The notes beneath the pieces were generated by a model. It ran no database searches, was not told where the DNA came from, and worked only from the letters and a program-made list of their open reading frames with translations. A stretch of DNA of 64,000 nucleotides. It comes from Euglena gracilis (Eukaryota > Euglenida > Euglenophyceae > Euglenales). Below are positions 55,550 to 64,000 of the stretch, piece by piece. Numbering within the stretch: position 1 is the first letter of the stretch; the number at the start of each line of letters is the position of its first letter. The stretch covers positions 24,292,743 to 24,356,742 of the forward strand of contig CP154956.1 of assembly GCA_039621445.1 (NCBI GenBank), read 5' to 3'. A program made the position numbers and the translations under genes.

Positions 55550-55705
55550 GGGCGAGTTTCTGAACAATCCACAGGTCTAAACCCTGTGGACGTCCAAAAG
55601 CTCCCCTCAAAACCACCTTTGTGCTTTCCGGCGTGAGTTTCTGAACAATCCACAGGTCTAAACCCTGTGGACGTCCAAAATCTCCCCTCAAAACCTCCCT
55701 TCAGG
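55550..55705. repeat. Tandem duplication, about 80-bp unit
   Basis: GAGTTTCTGAACAATCCACA, GGTCTAAACCCTGTGGACG and CCCCTCAAAACC occur twice in a row (about 55553 and 55633). Within it, CCACAGG...CCTGTGG can form a hairpin. It may lie in the 3' LTR of the adjacent family-B element. Confidence 0.8.
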
Positions 55706-56641
55706 ACTCCCAGCTACACTGGAGGCCTTCAGGGGGTGTTTGTGAGGGAAAAAGCTAGTCTAGAGGCCTTGAACCTCTAGACCCTGTGGCCCCTCTGTCC
55801 AACCCTCTGATCATCCACAGTTACCTTTGGGCAAAATCCCAACCCTCATGACCAGGGTCTATGGCTGAACCATATACCCTGAGTCCATTTCTGTATGTTT
55901 GTGTGCTGGAGTCCCTTCCAATTGGGGGGGATTTGGTCCGCGCGTCCATAGGCTCCTTTCTTACCCAGCTGGGATCTCTTAATTTGGAAAAATCTGGCGG
56001 ATGGCACCTGGAAAACTACAATTCCACTGCCAGCCCCCCATATCATTGGATGCGCCTTCCAAAGCGCTATCCAAAAATATCCATTTTAAGGCGTCACTCA
56101 GCCGTTTCCCAACTTTCACTGCCGGAGCCTCTTCTAGGCTGGAGCGTGGCTGTCCAAACAGCCAACACCCCCTCCCTTGCGGCCCTTAGTCGGACACGCT
56201 CAAATCCCACTTTTGTAAACCCCCTCCCAACTTCACCTCGACCCAGGTGAAGAAGGTCGGGTGGTGAAAATGTTGCCCCTCCTAGCAGTCCTATGGTACA
56301 CTATCCCACAAAGTGGGATATCTCCGGTTTTGGGGTTAGCAATACCGCCACTCCAAGCACCGCCCCAGGCACCGCGTCCACGTTGGTCTCCCCTTGCCCT
56401 CGCCATATCCCTTGCCCTTGCCCTTGCCGCTCTGTCAAGCCACCCTTACCCTTGCCGACTTTGCATAAGCCACCCTTACCCTTGCCTTGCAACACAACAA
56501 GGAACGAGGGTCCAGGAAAACTTTCGGGAGTCCACCACCCAGGGGAAATCCAACCCCCCCCCACGTCTCACTCTATGGTTGGAGTGGGGGAGAGATGTTT
56601 GGTCAAATCCAAACCCAGCCGTTTCTCCTTGCAATACTTTA
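55706..56641. other. Probable 3' flank or LTR of family B; no gene
   Basis: Downstream of the family-B integrase stop on the minus strand. A purine-rich AGGAGGGGC (complement of 56273-56281) could be a polypurine tract. CCTTGCCCTTGCC repeats occur at 56395-56490. No partner LTR could be identified, since the 5' end lies at the window edge. Confidence 0.35.
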
Positions 56642-58792
56642 CTAAGTCAGCATTGTACCGGGAGAAAAGTTACCTGTGGGCTTCCACGTCACTTTATCTG
56701 ACCCTTTCCATTTTGTTTTAAAATCCCAGGTGCCCTGGGGTGTCCTGCGGTGGCTCAGTATTTCTTCTGTGATCCACTCGTCCGGCTCCGCGTCCGGATC
56801 CTGGACCGTTCGCTTGTGATAATACAAGGGAAGGGGCTCACCTCCGAAAGTGTCATCCACGTACACTTTTAATGATCGTCGTGGAGCCTTCAGCCGGTGC
56901 CCTGGCTTTATCTCCACGACATATGAGCTCTCCCCCTCCCTTGCGACTACCACTCCCGGTCCCAGCCACTTGGAATCAAGCTTGTCACCTGCATTGGGGG
57001 GTCGCAGGTACCACACCTTTGCCCCAACCTGCAGGTCACTCAAGACATTCCTCCACACATTGACTTGGAAGGATTGCTGAATGTGCAAATTATTGAGCCG
57101 TTTTGCCACCACATGATCAATTTTCTTCATCCTCTTGAAGAATGCATTTGCCTCCTCACACTCAAAAGGAGGCTCCCTGGGAATCCCTCCCAAAGGTCTT
57201 TCTGTACCAAACAGAATTTGGTAGGGAGACAGGCCCCCCTCCCCCGGGGTGTCATGCAGCCTATCAAGAACCTGTGGGAGAGCTTCCACCCATTTAAGCT
57301 GCTTATCGATCTGAAGCTTGCGGATTCTCTCGATGAGTTGCTGGCCCGCTCTCTCAGCCCTTCCATTGGTGTTATGAAAATACGCCTGAGAGAAAGCGTG
57401 CCTTATACCCAGAAAAGCACACATTGATTGCCACCAACTGCTGATAAACTGCGCCCCCTGGTCCGTCGTTACTACACTCGGGACTCCAAAAGGTCGCCAT
57501 TGGTGAGCAACCATCATTTTTGCCACCCTGCCCTCTGTAAGGCCCTGTTTCTTACATGGGACAGCCACAACCCACCCACTATGCCTGTCTACGCACAAGA
57601 CAATGGCATTATGGAGGGTCCCTTCATGCTGAACAGGTGGCATGTCAAAAATGTCCAAGGCAACCGAAATCATCGCCTGGGGTGGGATGGGAGTGGGTTC
57701 CAAAGGGCCTTCCAAGCATCTGGGTCTTTGGCAGGCCTGGCAGGTCTCACACTCACCCATCACCACTTTAGCGAACTTTTTCACCGATGCCTCGTCCGCC
57801 CACTTGTACCGTACGGACATGGCATCCCACAGCCGTGGGAATCCGGCATGCCCAAGGTATGCATGGAAATCCCTGACCACTGCGTTTTGGAGGCTCCATG
57901 GAACACACAGGAGACCATCCACATACATGAAACCGTTCTCCACCCTCACACCCTTGGGCCATGACATCCCTGGTGTTTGGGTTCGAGTAAAAATGGGATC
58001 AAAACTCGGACATTTCCCGTATTCCAAACCCCAATTCACCTCCCAGAGTTTGCCGAAATCCACCTGTGTGGGTTTAGGAATAGGTGTGGTAGAGAGCGTG
58101 TGGGAAGAGGTTGCAGGGTTTGCAAGCTCCTCGGCGGCCGTACTTGAGGAATCCACTACAGGTCCAGCAATCTCGTTCACTTCCTCCTCGGTAGACCAAT
58201 GAGCATTCCCATATTGGTCTACATATTGGTGCTGAATTTCCTCGGATTCTTGTGTTGCAGGGGTTGGCAGGGGTTCTGTTCCTCCTACATCCCCCACAAA
58301 CGAGGCATCCTCTTGTGCACTTTCCAATCCTATGTCCTGGGTCCCCGTCTCTTTACCACTCCGAGTGGTAACACCCCGAATCCAGGCATTTTGCTGTGTG
58401 GGTGGTCCTCGAAGCCTAAGCCACATGCAATTTGCCTCCTCCCTTTTCTCCTCACGAATCAGAGCCATGACGTCTTCCTTGTCCTGCGCCGTGCCGTGGC
58501 GACTCACATCCTTCACGGCTTCACTTGCAGGATAAGCCCACCTGGAAAGGACGTCTGCAATGGTGTTGTCCTTTCCAGACACGTAACCCACTGTCAAATC
58601 ATATTTGACAGCAGTTGGTGCCATCGCGCCCTTCGGCCTAGGGGTCCGCTTGGGGTATCCAGGACCTCCTTCGCCCAGAATTCCAGGCTCCGGTGATCCG
58701 TCAACACCAAGACGGGTTGGAGGCCAATCCAAGACTCCCATTTTTGAAGGGCCGCTATTATGGCATATGTTTCCTGCTCCCTCGGCACCCAA
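56642..58792 (-). CDS. Family-B RNase H end, integrase and chromodomain
   Basis: One open frame of 716 codons. Residues 60-86 hold the end of RNase H (LTVGYVSGKDNTIADVLSRW). Then an acidic linker of about 200 residues. The integrase zinc finger has His310, His315, Cys348 and Cys351. The catalytic core has Asp380 (VALDIFDMP), Asp444 (VVTTDQGAQF) and Glu480 (NGRAERAGQQ), i.e. D,D-35-E. A GAKVWYLRPP/WLGPGVVV barrel sits at 589-616, and a chromodomain at 671-710 (EWITEEILSHRR, WDFKTKWKGSDKVTWKPTGN). It inserts the cDNA into chromatin. All catalytic residues are present. Confidence 0.93.
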   Translation of the reverse strand: MGAEGAGNICHNSGPSKMGVLDWPPTRLGVDGSPEPGILGEGGPGYPKRTPRPKGAMAPTAVKYDLTVGYVSGKDNTIADVLSRWAYPASEAVKDVSRHGTAQDKEDVMALIREEKREEANCMWLRLRGPPTQQNAWIRGVTTRSGKETGTQDIGLESAQEDASFVGDVGGTEPLPTPATQESEEIQHQYVDQYGNAHWSTEEEVNEIAGPVVDSSSTAAEELANPATSSHTLSTTPIPKPTQVDFGKLWEVNWGLEYGKCPSFDPIFTRTQTPGMSWPKGVRVENGFMYVDGLLCVPWSLQNAVVRDFHAYLGHAGFPRLWDAMSVRYKWADEASVKKFAKVVMGECETCQACQRPRCLEGPLEPTPIPPQAMISVALDIFDMPPVQHEGTLHNAIVLCVDRHSGWVVAVPCKKQGLTEGRVAKMMVAHQWRPFGVPSVVTTDQGAQFISSWWQSMCAFLGIRHAFSQAYFHNTNGRAERAGQQLIERIRKLQIDKQLKWVEALPQVLDRLHDTPGEGGLSPYQILFGTERPLGGIPREPPFECEEANAFFKRMKKIDHVVAKRLNNLHIQQSFQVNVWRNVLSDLQVGAKVWYLRPPNAGDKLDSKWLGPGVVVAREGESSYVVEIKPGHRLKAPRRSLKVYVDDTFGGEPLPLYYHKRTVQDPDAEPDEWITEEILSHRRTPQGTWDFKTKWKGSDKVTWKPTGNFSPGTMLT

Positions 58793-59160
58793 TTCCGTTG
58801 GCTGTCCGTGGGCTTCCTGCTCATGAACGCCACGGGGGATGTCTTTTTCGCCAAGACATCCTCCACTGTCGGTGCCCGATCCTCGTCTATGAGTTGCTCC
58901 AACGTAGCCCCTATTGCATATTGGCTTGCGTCAGCTCTCAAGACGAAAGGCTTGTCGGGGTTCACCATTTGCAAGATGAGCTCCCCACAAAGCCTTGATT
59001 TGATTTCCTGAAATTCCTCCTCGTCCTCCTTATCCCACGTGATTCGTTTTTTGGATCCCTTTTTCCCCTCGCTGCGTGGAATTTTCAACTTGTCTTGGAG
59101 TCGCGACACAACCCGTGCATACTCCTTGACATATGAACTGTAGTAGTTCGTAAAACCCAA
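58594..59160 (-). CDS. Family-B RT thumb/connection and RNase H
   Basis: GFTNYYSSYVKEYARVVSRL (RT connection), KRITWDKEDEEEFQEIKSRL, then RNase H with FVLRADASQYAIGATLEQLI (Asp), REQETYAIIAALQKWE (Glu) and VLTDHRSLEFWA (Asp). Reading-frame shifts relative to the RT frame occur near 59165 and 59250, and relative to the integrase frame near 58630. Confidence 0.88.
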   Translation of the reverse strand: MGFTNYYSSYVKEYARVVSRLQDKLKIPRSEGKKGSKKRITWDKEDEEEFQEIKSRLCGELILQMVNPDKPFVLRADASQYAIGATLEQLIDEDRAPTVEDVLAKKTSPVAFMSRKPTDSQRNWVPREQETYAIIAALQKWESWIGLQPVLVLTDHRSLEFWAKEVLDTPSGPLGRRARWHQLLSNMI

Positions 59161-61792
59161 AATGCTCTAAGGGCCGTGATCGTCTGTGGCCTTTGCCATT
59201 TCTCAATGGCCCCGAGCTTGCCAGGTTCTGGTCTACGGGTCCTGTTCTCCAGAACATGGCACAGAATGCAACCCCCTTGACAAAAAACTTACACTTTCGG
59301 ACATCACAGATCAATTTGGCATCCTTGAGGACTTCTAGCTCCCGTCTCAGGTCCCTGTCGTGTGCTGCTAGGAGATCCTCCCCCTCCTCCACCCGAGTTC
59401 CAACCAACATATCATCAATGAAGGGGTCAGCTACATCCCTCACCGATGATAAAACATCCTCCATCATCTTTTGGAACTGTTGACTGGCGTTTGTCAGACC
59501 CATTACATTTACCCTCCACTGGAATACCCCCAGTGGAGTGTAACAAGCTGTGATGGGTCGACTATCTGGGTGTAAGGGTTGTTGGTGGAAGGCGTGTCTC
59601 AAATCCATGATTGAAAAAAATTGCCTCCCACCTTGTTTCACCAACAAATCTTCAATCACAGGTAGTGGATATGAGATCCTCCGAGTCTGGGAATTCGGAC
59701 CTCTCATATCTACCACCCCTCGCCAGTCACCATCCTTTTTCGGAACAACAAAAGTATTGGACATCCATTCACTGACCACCCCCTCAGGAATTCTTTCGAT
59801 GTACCCCCGATCCTGCCATTCCCTTGTCACTTTGCAATGGGCCTCGAACTTCTCCCCGTGCAAGCGAAAAGGTTTGGCTCGGGTAGGTACGGCACCTTCC
59901 TTGAGGGGTATTGAGGCATACCCATATGGGCCTCTCACAGGTGGGTCCTTGAGCGGTTCCTTGTCAAAGACCACCCCGTCATAATCCCTCTGAATTTTTT
60001 CTCGCAGGTCAAGAATTCTGGGATCCACATTTTCCTCCTCACGTGCCTCAACGATTTTGCGTATGGCCTTGGAATTGCCCAGGTGCTGCAACGCCTTGGC
60101 AATGCGCCTCCTCTCAGCCCGTGTGAGCTTTTCACCGTCACTATTGTGACCCTCAGGTGGTACTTGCAACTTCATTTTCCACAGGATTTGTTCAAACTCA
60201 GTGTCAAAATCCTGTGAAACGGGAGCTTGTGTTGGGATTCCGGACCTTTGTGGTTCCTCCTCACGGATCATCCTCACACGTCTCCTTTGGTCCTTCCCAC
60301 ACCGTTTCCTCTTTTGTTTCCTCTCTCCTGTCCAACCGTACAGGAGAGCAAAATACGGTTCATCAATGGCCAAGGATTTATGGTGGGGGAAAACGCCAAT
60401 GTGATTCTGGGACATCCATGGAAAAGACAGAATTGCATCCACCTCCATGGATGCTTCATAAAATTCCGTCTCACACGAGACCAAATTCGGCAGAAATTCC
60501 CCGTTGAACTTCTGTCGAAAGGTCACCCCCAATGTGACCTTCTTGTTTCCCCCATCCATTACTTGATTGTTAGCTGTCACCAATCTGATTGGCTGATCAG
60601 CATATTCCAAAAACCTGGACTCAAGCAAACCTGCCTTAATCAGGTTCACTTGGGCCCCTGTATCGATGAGGGCATTCAAAACCATGCCTTCACCATTTGG
60701 TAATCGTACAAACAGTCGCATGAGCAATTGTAAATCCTCGCCTGTTTGCACGATTTTATTTAGCTTGAACTTCGACACCCGGTTCAAGCACCGCTGTGGA
60801 ATAAATTCAGTGGGCAATTTCACTGGGGGTGAGGTCCTTTCACCCAGCCCCGAATGAATTTGCCCCTTGCGTAATGGGGGTGCACTCATCAGGTATTCCA
60901 CCAATGCACCAGGCATCCTCCCCTTTTGCTTGGGTGAAAAACTCATCTCATTTCCACCCAACCTTTCTCGGTGTCTCCTGGTGCCCCAGGGGGTTACCAC
61001 CAGGTTTTCACAGGTCTGTTTATCACACAAAACATTAGGGAGGGCCGCAATTCGTTGACAACACCAAATTCTTGTTGGCTTCTGGTAGCCCCAACAAGAA
61101 AATTGGCAATAATCCACATCGATAAAATTCAAATCCTGCATAAAATCCCTGGATCGCAGAAACCCAAACCTGGGGTTCTCAATCCACCAAAACCGTGGCT
61201 GAAAGTACTCTATAATTTCAAGAGTCCTTTGAACCAGGGCATCTGCCTTTTTAAAATCCCTTGGCCTCTGAACCTTAGCATTGGAGTAGTCTTCACAGGG
61301 AGGGCCAGCCGCTATTACGTCGAAATAATTGCTGGAAAATTCCCTGTAATCCCACTCCAAAATATCCCTGCAAATCGTGGGGTTTCCGCGGGGTTGGATG
61401 TCCAGGGAAATGACTTCATACCCTTGGTTCCGGAATTTATTTCCCACGCTGTTGGTTCCAGAAAATAAATCCAGCATGCTCAATTTTTTCTGGGAACCAC
61501 CCGACTGTGTGGTTCCTGGCACCTGTGGGGGGTCCTGATGGTGAGATGGGCCACCCACAAAACCTTTCCCCTTACCAGGCTGACCGTTTAAATTGCGAGG
61601 AGAAATCAGGGAAAATCTGGAGTGGTTGGGCTGGCTCCCCATGAACCCTGTCAATGGGGGCACAGCCACCGCACTCCCACAATTGGAAGGCAGATACACT
61701 GGAGGAATTGACTCAACGGTTGGTGACAACGGGCAGAGGTGCAAGGCAGATTTCGGGTTCGATTTGGGGTTGGGGTGGTTAGCACATTTCAC
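59030..61792 (-). CDS. Family-B Pol: cytosine methyltransferase, protease and reverse transcriptase
   Basis: A single 920-codon frame. Residues 1-105 are low-complexity. Residues 106-303 are a C5-cytosine methyltransferase. The protease has NALIDTGAQVNLI (catalytic Asp377) and ILSFPWMSQNHIGV. A basic linker follows. RT spans about 600-848 with FVVPKKDGDWRGVVDMRGPN, IMDLRHAFHQQPLHPDSRPI, MGLTNASQQFQ and FIDDMLVG (Asp793, Asp794). The last about 70 residues are out of frame after a shift near 59250. The stop of the Gag frame lies upstream in the same frame (61910). Placing a methyltransferase ahead of the protease in the same frame is the unusual feature; the rest is standard Ty3/gypsy. Confidence 0.93.
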   Translation of the reverse strand: MKCANHPNPKSNPKSALHLCPLSPTVESIPPVYLPSNCGSAVAVPPLTGFMGSQPNHSRFSLISPRNLNGQPGKGKGFVGGPSHHQDPPQVPGTTQSGGSQKKLSMLDLFSGTNSVGNKFRNQGYEVISLDIQPRGNPTICRDILEWDYREFSSNYFDVIAAGPPCEDYSNAKVQRPRDFKKADALVQRTLEIIEYFQPRFWWIENPRFGFLRSRDFMQDLNFIDVDYCQFSCWGYQKPTRIWCCQRIAALPNVLCDKQTCENLVVTPWGTRRHRERLGGNEMSFSPKQKGRMPGALVEYLMSAPPLRKGQIHSGLGERTSPPVKLPTEFIPQRCLNRVSKFKLNKIVQTGEDLQLLMRLFVRLPNGEGMVLNALIDTGAQVNLIKAGLLESRFLEYADQPIRLVTANNQVMDGGNKKVTLGVTFRQKFNGEFLPNLVSCETEFYEASMEVDAILSFPWMSQNHIGVFPHHKSLAIDEPYFALLYGWTGERKQKRKRCGKDQRRRVRMIREEEPQRSGIPTQAPVSQDFDTEFEQILWKMKLQVPPEGHNSDGEKLTRAERRRIAKALQHLGNSKAIRKIVEAREEENVDPRILDLREKIQRDYDGVVFDKEPLKDPPVRGPYGYASIPLKEGAVPTRAKPFRLHGEKFEAHCKVTREWQDRGYIERIPEGVVSEWMSNTFVVPKKDGDWRGVVDMRGPNSQTRRISYPLPVIEDLLVKQGGRQFFSIMDLRHAFHQQPLHPDSRPITACYTPLGVFQWRVNVMGLTNASQQFQKMMEDVLSSVRDVADPFIDDMLVGTRVEEGEDLLAAHDRDLRRELEVLKDAKLICDVRKCKFFVKGVAFCAMFWRTGPVDQNLASSGPLRNGKGHRRSRPLEHFGFYELLQFICQGVCTGCVATPRQVENSTQRGEKGIQKTNHVG
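60884..61477 (-). CDS. C5-cytosine DNA methyltransferase domain within Pol
   Basis: Motif I MLDLFSGTNSVG (S-adenosylmethionine binding). SLDIQPRGNPTICRDILEWD is motif II/III. Motif IV is FDVIAAGPPCEDYSNAK with catalytic Cys166. Motif VI is WWIENPRFG (Glu205). A motif VIII-like YQKPTRIW, a short target-recognition region of about 40 residues, and motif X RMPGALVEYL close the domain. About 200 residues and apparently complete. The Cys is followed by Glu, not the Gln of host Dnmt1/3 and most bacterial enzymes. The ENP and PPCxxYS style recalls phage and algal-virus enzymes (from memory). Predicted to methylate cytosine C5; target site unknown. Confidence 0.92.
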
Positions 61793-62263
61793 TGTGGAGG
61801 GGTCCTGACAGCCAGAGGTCCTGCCCCCTCCCTCGCAAAACCCAAGGCCCCCCTACTTAGCATCCTGTGGCTGAGCAGGTGTGGGCTGGGCCAGGCCCTC
61901 ACCCTTCCCTTAACCCTGAACTGGCTGGTGAGGAGAGGCGTGTGGCCCTTTCCCTTTGCCTTTCCCTTTCCCCCAATCTGGAAAGCCTTTGCCCTTGCCT
62001 CCCTTGCTCCCCTTCCCAGAGCAAAAGAGTGCATTGTATTCTGGGCATTCCCTTTTGAAGTGAGACGGGGCACCACAGTAGTAACAACCTGATTGGCGGT
62101 TTGCAGGTGGGGGTTGCCAATTTTGCTGGGGGGGCCGCACCACAGGTGGAGCTTTAATTGGCTGCACTTGGGCTGGGGCTGGCTGTTGAACCGGGTCAAG
62201 TTTCTTCGCCGGTTCACGTTTTGCTGCCACCTTGAGAATCCCCCCCCTCCATTTCAGTCTCAC
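61789..62263 (-). CDS. Family-B Gag nucleocapsid, zinc knuckle and Gly/Lys tract
   Basis: Contains GCYYCGAPSHFKRECPEY, a perfect CX2CX4HX4C knuckle, followed by GKGSKGGKGKGFPDWGKGKG and a stop at 61910. It is in another frame from the preceding capsid part (shift near 62225, next to a run of seven G on the minus strand) and in the same frame as Pol, separated by in-frame stops over about 120 bp. Confidence 0.85.
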
Positions 62264-63623
62264 CCTGCTCGATGGTGAGAACTTTGGGAGAAAAGCGTGT
62301 GGTTTTGGAATACTGGGGCTTGTGGTCGTTGAAATTCAGGACCTTATCCTGTCTTTCGCGGATCCACAATTTGTCATCCACCAGCCTGAAAATTTCATCT
62401 AGGGTGATTTTCCACTCTATTCCTTCGATCTGCAGGGGTCTGGGGTAATTGGCAATCCGCCTCCCATTGAAATTGATCAACCTTTCCATGGGATTCCTGG
62501 AGTCAAAAGCCACTATGTACTCCCCCCCTCCCATGGATTTCACTGCCTTGGGGGGAGTGCCAACCAAACTGATAATTGTGTTGCTCAACACCTGATCTGA
62601 CAAATCAGGTGGGGCAAACATCCTGACCTGGGGATCCTTCTGTGTTTTAATGCAAGAATCCTCTGTAATCCATTTCGATATAAATTCAGGAACTCTGTTG
62701 GGGAGCAACCGAATTGCTTCATCGGCAGATGTATCCTTCACGCTGAGCTGGGCTGACATAAACCTTACCCAAAAATCATTCCAATCTGCCCGGGTAGTCT
62801 TTCCAGGGGTCTTCAACGAAATGTTATACCAAGCCCTCCTAGCTTCAAAGTTATTTTCAGGTGCATATCTCGCCTTGATCCGCACAAAAACCGGCGTGAA
62901 TCCAGGCTTTGCACCTGAACGTTGCAGAAATTTAATTTCCTGTTTGAGACTGTCACACAAACAGGACTCGAAAATCTGCAGCTTCATTGCCTCCCCGTAT
63001 TCCCTCCCCAGGGAAATGGCCTGTCAATACATTTCCCAATCTGCCTCAAAATTCTGCCAATCAGGAGACCTATCGTCGAATCGGGGAGGTCTAATCGACT
63101 TGGCAATTTCTGACACCACCAGGTCACCCCCCAGGGGTAAAACCGGATGGTGCTGACCCCCTGTTCCACCCCCCGCAGAAACTGGTCGAATGGAATAAGT
63201 GGGACCTTGATTCCCGCTTTGCAAGGAAGGAAAAGATCCTGAAAACAATGGGGTTGGACCTTCTTCAAGTGGTTCCAAAATAAAACCAATCTCAGGGGTG
63301 GCTCGTGCGGGAACAGGCTGCACAAGGTCAGCCGGTTTCTGCATCGCTATCACTGGTTCCACATTCACAGTCACAGGCACTACCACCGGTGCTGGGACTG
63401 CGACTGTGGAAGATGACGATTTCTCCTTTAGGTCTCTTTCAACCTGGAGGAGCTTATCGTTTATTCTTGCTGCTGAAAATTCTGATGACAAAAACTGGTT
63501 GGCCACTTGCCCCAATGCAGACTGAACTCCTTTCTCAACATTTTGAACTGCCCCCTGCAGATTTTGTGTTTGGGATGAGCATGTTTGGAGTCCCAGTGAA
63601 AAACCCCGCATAGCACCCTCCAA
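62214..63623 (-). pseudogene. Family-B Gag capsid part
   Basis: Starts MEGAMRGFSLGLQ, an alternative N-terminal region with ALGQVANQFLSSEFSA, then Pro/Val-rich sequence. The retrotransposon Gag region begins with FDDRSPDWQNFEADWEMY, has a TGA (63024-63026) and resumes in the same frame with MKLQIFESCLCDSLKQEIKF, RAWYNISLKTPGKTTRADWN and WITEDSCIKTQ. A single in-frame stop interrupts an otherwise open frame of about 470 codons. Without it, the copy would be nearly intact. Confidence 0.8.
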
Positions 63624-64000
63624 ATCATGGATCCCCTTTTCTGCCGATTGCTGCCCCTGTCGGCTGTCGGCCCGCCGACAGCCGGTTTCTCAACATTCCC
63701 CCCGCGATAAGACTCACCCAGTGGGTAGGAAGCTCCAGAAGTCAATTGGAAGGTGAGCAAAATGTTGCAAGTCTGGAAATACAAAAGAAAAGAATGAAGG
63801 AGCAAGGCATTCCATTCCAAAATCATTGTTTGTATGTTCCTCTCACCCACTGCAAGCACAGGTGTGTCTGACCAAGGTGTGCAGGTTGCCTTGTGTGTGC
63901 TTTGCCTTCTGAATCAAGTCCATACTTCAAAAGGGTCTTATTTGTGGTTTTCTTTGAATTCAAGGGCAGAAAAAGCCATTTTCAGTTACAAAGTTTTGGA
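63624..64000. other. Family-B 5' leader, window edge
   Basis: Upstream of Gag on the minus strand. A short inverted repeat GCTGTCGGCGGGCCGACAGC (complement of 63664-63683) may form a hairpin in the RNA leader. The 5' LTR, if present, lies here or beyond the window; no primer-binding site could be identified with confidence. Confidence 0.35.

Noticed and set aside
55861-56250. 129-codon plus-strand open frame as a host gene
   Set aside because: No recognisable domain, and it lies where the 3' flank or LTR of family B is expected.

Overview
The window is nuclear DNA of a eukaryote, most likely a plastid-bearing microalga or other photosynthetic protist. The one recognisable host gene is a spliced plastid-type 3-oxoacyl-ACP synthase; the rest is transposon-derived or unrecognised. 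No prokaryotic operon, rRNA, tRNA or CRISPR array was seen. The lineage cannot be named from the sequence. Splice sites, poly-C/poly-G introns and a methyltransferase-bearing retrotransposon are clues, not proof.

Region 1 (1-13651, + strand): ten exons of a KAS I/II condensing enzyme, starting after the missing transit-peptide exon. The exons join to one uninterrupted frame of 415 codons plus stop, with the Cys-His-His catalytic set present. Five of the nine introns are GT-AG. Four (introns 2, 3, 6, 7) cannot be made GT-AG in frame, and three of these are bordered by direct repeats (GAGAAG, TGC, GCCAAC). The introns and the upstream sequence are full of short inverted-repeat elements. Ten have C...G termini and perfect 8-bp target-site duplications, the signature of hAT-type MITEs (two of the ten lie just past the gene's 3' end). 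They range from 484 bp down to a 25-bp insertion that is only two fused terminal repeats.

Region 2 (13652-21395): two MITEs, scattered exon-like minus-strand segments of an unidentified gene, a 38-bp-arm hairpin, a long-TIR element and a duplicated low-complexity stretch.

Region 3 (21396-52105): a rearranged cluster of one Ty3/gypsy chromovirus family ('family A'). Its LTR is 396-407 bp (TGTAC...GTACA), the PBS is TGGTAGCAGA and the PPT is GGGAGGGGGA. The domain order is Gag (coiled coil, capsid, two zinc knuckles), protease, RT, RNase H, integrase, chromodomain, then extra ORFs of unknown function in the env position. Copy A1 runs on + (26013-41047), copy A2 on - (52105-44350, RT/RNase H deleted), and copy A3 on - (25965-21396). 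Smaller fragments lie between A1 and A2. A1 gag is split by a 1.66-kb non-autonomous LTR element (TRIM/LARD type) with 287-bp LTRs.

Region 4 (52105-56260): poly-C minisatellites, a tandem duplication and unidentified exon-like minus-strand segments.

Region 5 (56642-63859, - strand): a second chromovirus ('family B') with a nearly complete C5-cytosine DNA methyltransferase domain fused in frame between the Gag region and the protease, and a chromodomain at the integrase C-terminus. The element therefore carries both a predicted DNA-methylation writer and a chromatin reader. It is the most notable feature of the window.
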